From the NCBI GenBank assembly GCA_029256865.1, contig JARIEH010000311.1:1-8644 (forward strand): DNA of 8,644 nt. The letters run 5' to 3'. Positions 6,534 through 8,644 of this stretch are shown one piece after another; position 1 is the stretch's first letter; each line of letters starts with the position of its first letter. A program made the translations under genes and the position numbers. Source of the DNA: Psychrobacter sp. (GTDB lineage Bacteria > Pseudomonadota > Gammaproteobacteria > Pseudomonadales > Moraxellaceae). Below the pieces are notes generated by a model, which was not told the DNA's origin, did no database searches, and saw only the letters and a list, made by a program, of their open reading frames with translations.

Positions 6534-8644
6534 GTGTCCGAAATAACACGCATTTTACAGCAGATTACAGCCTTAACTGACGTACCAGATCCAGCGGTAC
6601 TTAAGCGCTTGATCAATGAGCTGCGGGTGACTGAAAAGGAGCCTGTACTCGCCAATCAGAAAATCCAAGCCCTGATCGATACCCTGAATCAACACCCAGA
6701 GTACGGTGATGGTCTGGCCAGCTTTGTGCTAAAACTTATCATTCAGTATCGTCAAATTGCCCTTTATACTGATACGGGCATTATGTCGGACGAGGGATTT
6801 TTTAGTAGCCTACGCCGATTGGTTGGTCACAGATTTTTGCCCTTACTACCACAAGATGACTCTGTCGTTGAGCTGGTCGGTTATTTGTTTGATAAACCGC
6901 AAGATGAACGTTGGTTGGCAGATGTCGAAAAAGATAAGTGGGACACCCTCGTAAGCCTTCTCAAAGTACAAAAAGAACACTTGCACCTTGTGGCTACGGC
7001 AAAAAACAATATTTTGAATGCGATTGTTATTTTGTCCTACCGTATCAGTGGTATTGGCCTGCATCCCGATCTGATGGAAGCCTATCCACAAATATTAAAC
7101 TACTCAGCCTCCTTTGTCGCACAAAACCAAGAGGCCGTATTGTTCGTCAATCAGTATCGACAAGCCCATGAGCTTGACACCTTAACTGACATTACGCCAG
7201 AGCACGCTGTTGATCCCGCGCCCCTGCTGGTCATGCTAGAGCAATGTGATGATATCGTCGCCACCGTACGTAAGCGCATCTATAAAACTGGCATCTCGAT
7301 TCGTTTGACCAATATGATGCTGCGCCTCGATCAAAGCTTGCAACGCATGCGTATTTTGACAGATTTGGTCGCTGACAAGAGTCCTAATCGCGATAAAGCC
7401 ATCATAGAGCTGATTCAAACCATCATTACAACGGCCAATCGTCGTTATAGTATTGGCTATTTGATAGACAATAATACCAAACTACTGTCACGTAAAGTCA
7501 CTGAAAATGCCAGCCGCGTCGGTGAGCACTATATCAGTACCGATAGGGCTGGCTATCAAAAAATGTTCAAAAAAGCTTCCATTGGCGGCTTTTTGATTGC
7601 CTTTATGGCCACGCTAAAGATACTGGCTTACCATTTAGCCCTTGCCCCTATGGGACGGGCATTTATAAATAGTATGATTTACGGGCTAGGCTTCGTCTTT
7701 ATCCATATCGCTCACGGTACCGTAGCGACCAAACAGCCAGCGATGACTGCGGCTGCTATTGCCTCAACCATATCAGACGGCTCTGGCAAAAAATCACATC
7801 AGCTCACCAAGTTATCCGAGTTAGTAGTCGATATTCTCCGTACCCAATTCATCGCCATTATGGGTAACGTCATGCTCGCTGTGCCAGTCGCTTTGATCAT
7901 CTCTTTTGCTTGGTTACAGTATACTGGTGCACCAATGATCAGCAGCCATAAGGCAGCGGGCTTATTACATGATCTTGATCCTTTTTATTCTTTAGCACTT
8001 CCTCATGCTGCCATTGCTGGGGTCTATTTATTCTTATCTGGTCTCATTGCTGGATATTATGATAATTTGGCGGTATACAATCAAATTGGCGCTCGTATCC
8101 ACAGGCACTGGTTACTGCGATATATATTACCTAAGTCATGGCTACAACGCTTGGGTAGCTTCGTTGAAGCCAACCTCGGCGCTATCATGGGTAACTTCTT
8201 ATTCGGTGTATTCTTAGGCAGTACGGCTACTATAGGGTTCTTATTTGGCTTACCCATTGATATTCGCCATATTGCCTTTGCTTCCGCAAACTTAGCGCAC
8301 GGACTGTTTAACCTATCCTCAGCGCAGATCAGCTGGCCTTTGATTCTGGTCTCCATCCTTGGGGTTGCGCTCATCGGCTTGGTCAACCTCATGGTCAGTT
8401 TTTCATTGGCATTAATCGTTGCACTGCGCTCTAAAGAAGTACGCTTCTTTGAGTGGAGCCGACTCACCAAACTTGTTTTCAGTCATATTGTTAACCACCC
8501 ATCTGACTTTTTTTGGCCACGCGACAAACCCATGAAGTATGCGCGTATTGATAGTCAAGGCCATATGATATTTGATGATACTTCAGCACAAAAAGGCGGC
8601 AAACCCTTACCCAATAATTATGTCGTCCGCCGTTTGTCTGATGT
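6534..8644 (+). CDS. COG4389/Gcr-type 'site-specific recombinase' polytopic membrane protein, 3' end cut by window
   Basis: The frame stays open for 703 codons from GTG 6534 to the window end, so the C-terminus is missing. Residues 1-345 are hydrophilic and look mostly helical. They are followed by about six hydrophobic segments: ~350-370, 376-394, 439-461, 489-507, 549-571 and 601-631. After the second segment comes HGTVATKQPAMTAA (394-407), a motif I associate with the family named site-specific recombinase (Gcr; Pfam SpecificRecomb). The GNVMLAVP and GNFLFGVF stretches and two AHG motifs are other recognisable landmarks. A hydrophilic tail runs from 632 onward. The family name is historical. 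No Tyr- or Ser-recombinase catalytic pattern is visible, and the topology points to an inner-membrane protein of unknown biochemical role. The gene follows a terminator and has its own candidate promoter and ribosome binding site, so it is probably independent of the lipid genes. Homologues are usually around 650-720 residues, so little should be missing. Family assignment is from memory of motifs, not a search. Confidence 0.82.
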   Translation, partial: MSEITRILQQITALTDVPDPAVLKRLINELRVTEKEPVLANQKIQALIDTLNQHPEYGDGLASFVLKLIIQYRQIALYTDTGIMSDEGFFSSLRRLVGHRFLPLLPQDDSVVELVGYLFDKPQDERWLADVEKDKWDTLVSLLKVQKEHLHLVATAKNNILNAIVILSYRISGIGLHPDLMEAYPQILNYSASFVAQNQEAVLFVNQYRQAHELDTLTDITPEHAVDPAPLLVMLEQCDDIVATVRKRIYKTGISIRLTNMMLRLDQSLQRMRILTDLVADKSPNRDKAIIELIQTIITTANRRYSIGYLIDNNTKLLSRKVTENASRVGEHYISTDRAGYQKMFKKASIGGFLIAFMATLKILAYHLALAPMGRAFINSMIYGLGFVFIHIAHGTVATKQPAMTAAAIASTISDGSGKKSHQLTKLSELVVDILRTQFIAIMGNVMLAVPVALIISFAWLQYTGAPMISSHKAAGLLHDLDPFYSLALPHAAIAGVYLFLSGLIAGYYDNLAVYNQIGARIHRHWLLRYILPKSWLQRLGSFVEANLGAIMGNFLFGVFLGSTATIGFLFGLPIDIRHIAFASANLAHGLFNLSSAQISWPLILVSILGVALIGLVNLMVSFSLALIVALRSKEVRFFEWSRLTKLVFSHIVNHPSDFFWPRDKPMKYARIDSQGHMIFDDTSAQKGGKPLPNNYVVRRLSD

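Noticed and set aside
8081..8470. 129-codon open frame on the minus strand
   Set aside because: It lies inside the Gcr-type reading frame, encodes a basic low-quality protein with no family resemblance, and is explained as an antisense shadow.
6534..8644. Mobile element or integron boundary next to a recombinase gene
   Set aside because: The protein is a Gcr-type membrane protein, and no terminal inverted repeats, attachment sites or target duplications are visible nearby.

Overview
The window looks like chromosomal DNA of a gamma-proteobacterium of the Moraxellaceae, most likely Psychrobacter. This is inferred from moderate GC with AT-rich intergenic regions, the style of the two roughly 595-residue acyl-CoA dehydrogenases, and a Gcr-type 'site-specific recombinase' membrane protein. 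No marker gene fixes the genus. All five genes I can support lie on the + strand. There are no RNA genes, insertion sequences, CRISPR arrays or phage genes.

Layout: (1) 1-222 is the leader of the first dehydrogenase and contains a widely spaced 10-bp inverted repeat. (2) 223-2016 encodes an acyl-CoA dehydrogenase, followed by a strong intrinsic terminator with a cUUCGg loop (2063-2099). (3) 2173-2213 is a striking operator-like palindrome. It lies just upstream of a small ribbon-helix-helix regulator (2258-2680), which precedes a cytoplasmic PHB-depolymerase-family esterase (2790-4097). (4) 4098-4430 is a gene-free gap. (5) 4431-6215 encodes a second acyl-CoA dehydrogenase, an evident paralogue of the first, closed by a perfect-stem terminator (6258-6290). 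(6) 6534 to the window end is a GTG-started reading frame for a multi-spanning COG4389/Gcr-type protein, cut by the window edge.

Function: the dehydrogenases should catalyse the first, FAD-dependent step of acyl-CoA beta-oxidation. The esterase is of a type that hydrolyses polyhydroxyalkanoate-like or other short esters inside the cell, releasing hydroxyacids that could feed the same acyl-CoA and acetyl-CoA pool. The terminators suggest at least four transcription units: dehydrogenase 1; regulator plus esterase; dehydrogenase 2; and the Gcr protein.

The most interesting observation is the regulator-esterase cassette between two dehydrogenase paralogues. Its operator carries a perfect 15-bp inverted repeat and four alternating TCCA/TGGA half-sites, an arrangement that fits cooperative binding by a ribbon-helix-helix protein. 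The second point of interest is the 'recombinase', which looks like a polytopic membrane protein rather than a DNA recombinase. I found no clearly novel multi-gene defence or mobile system.
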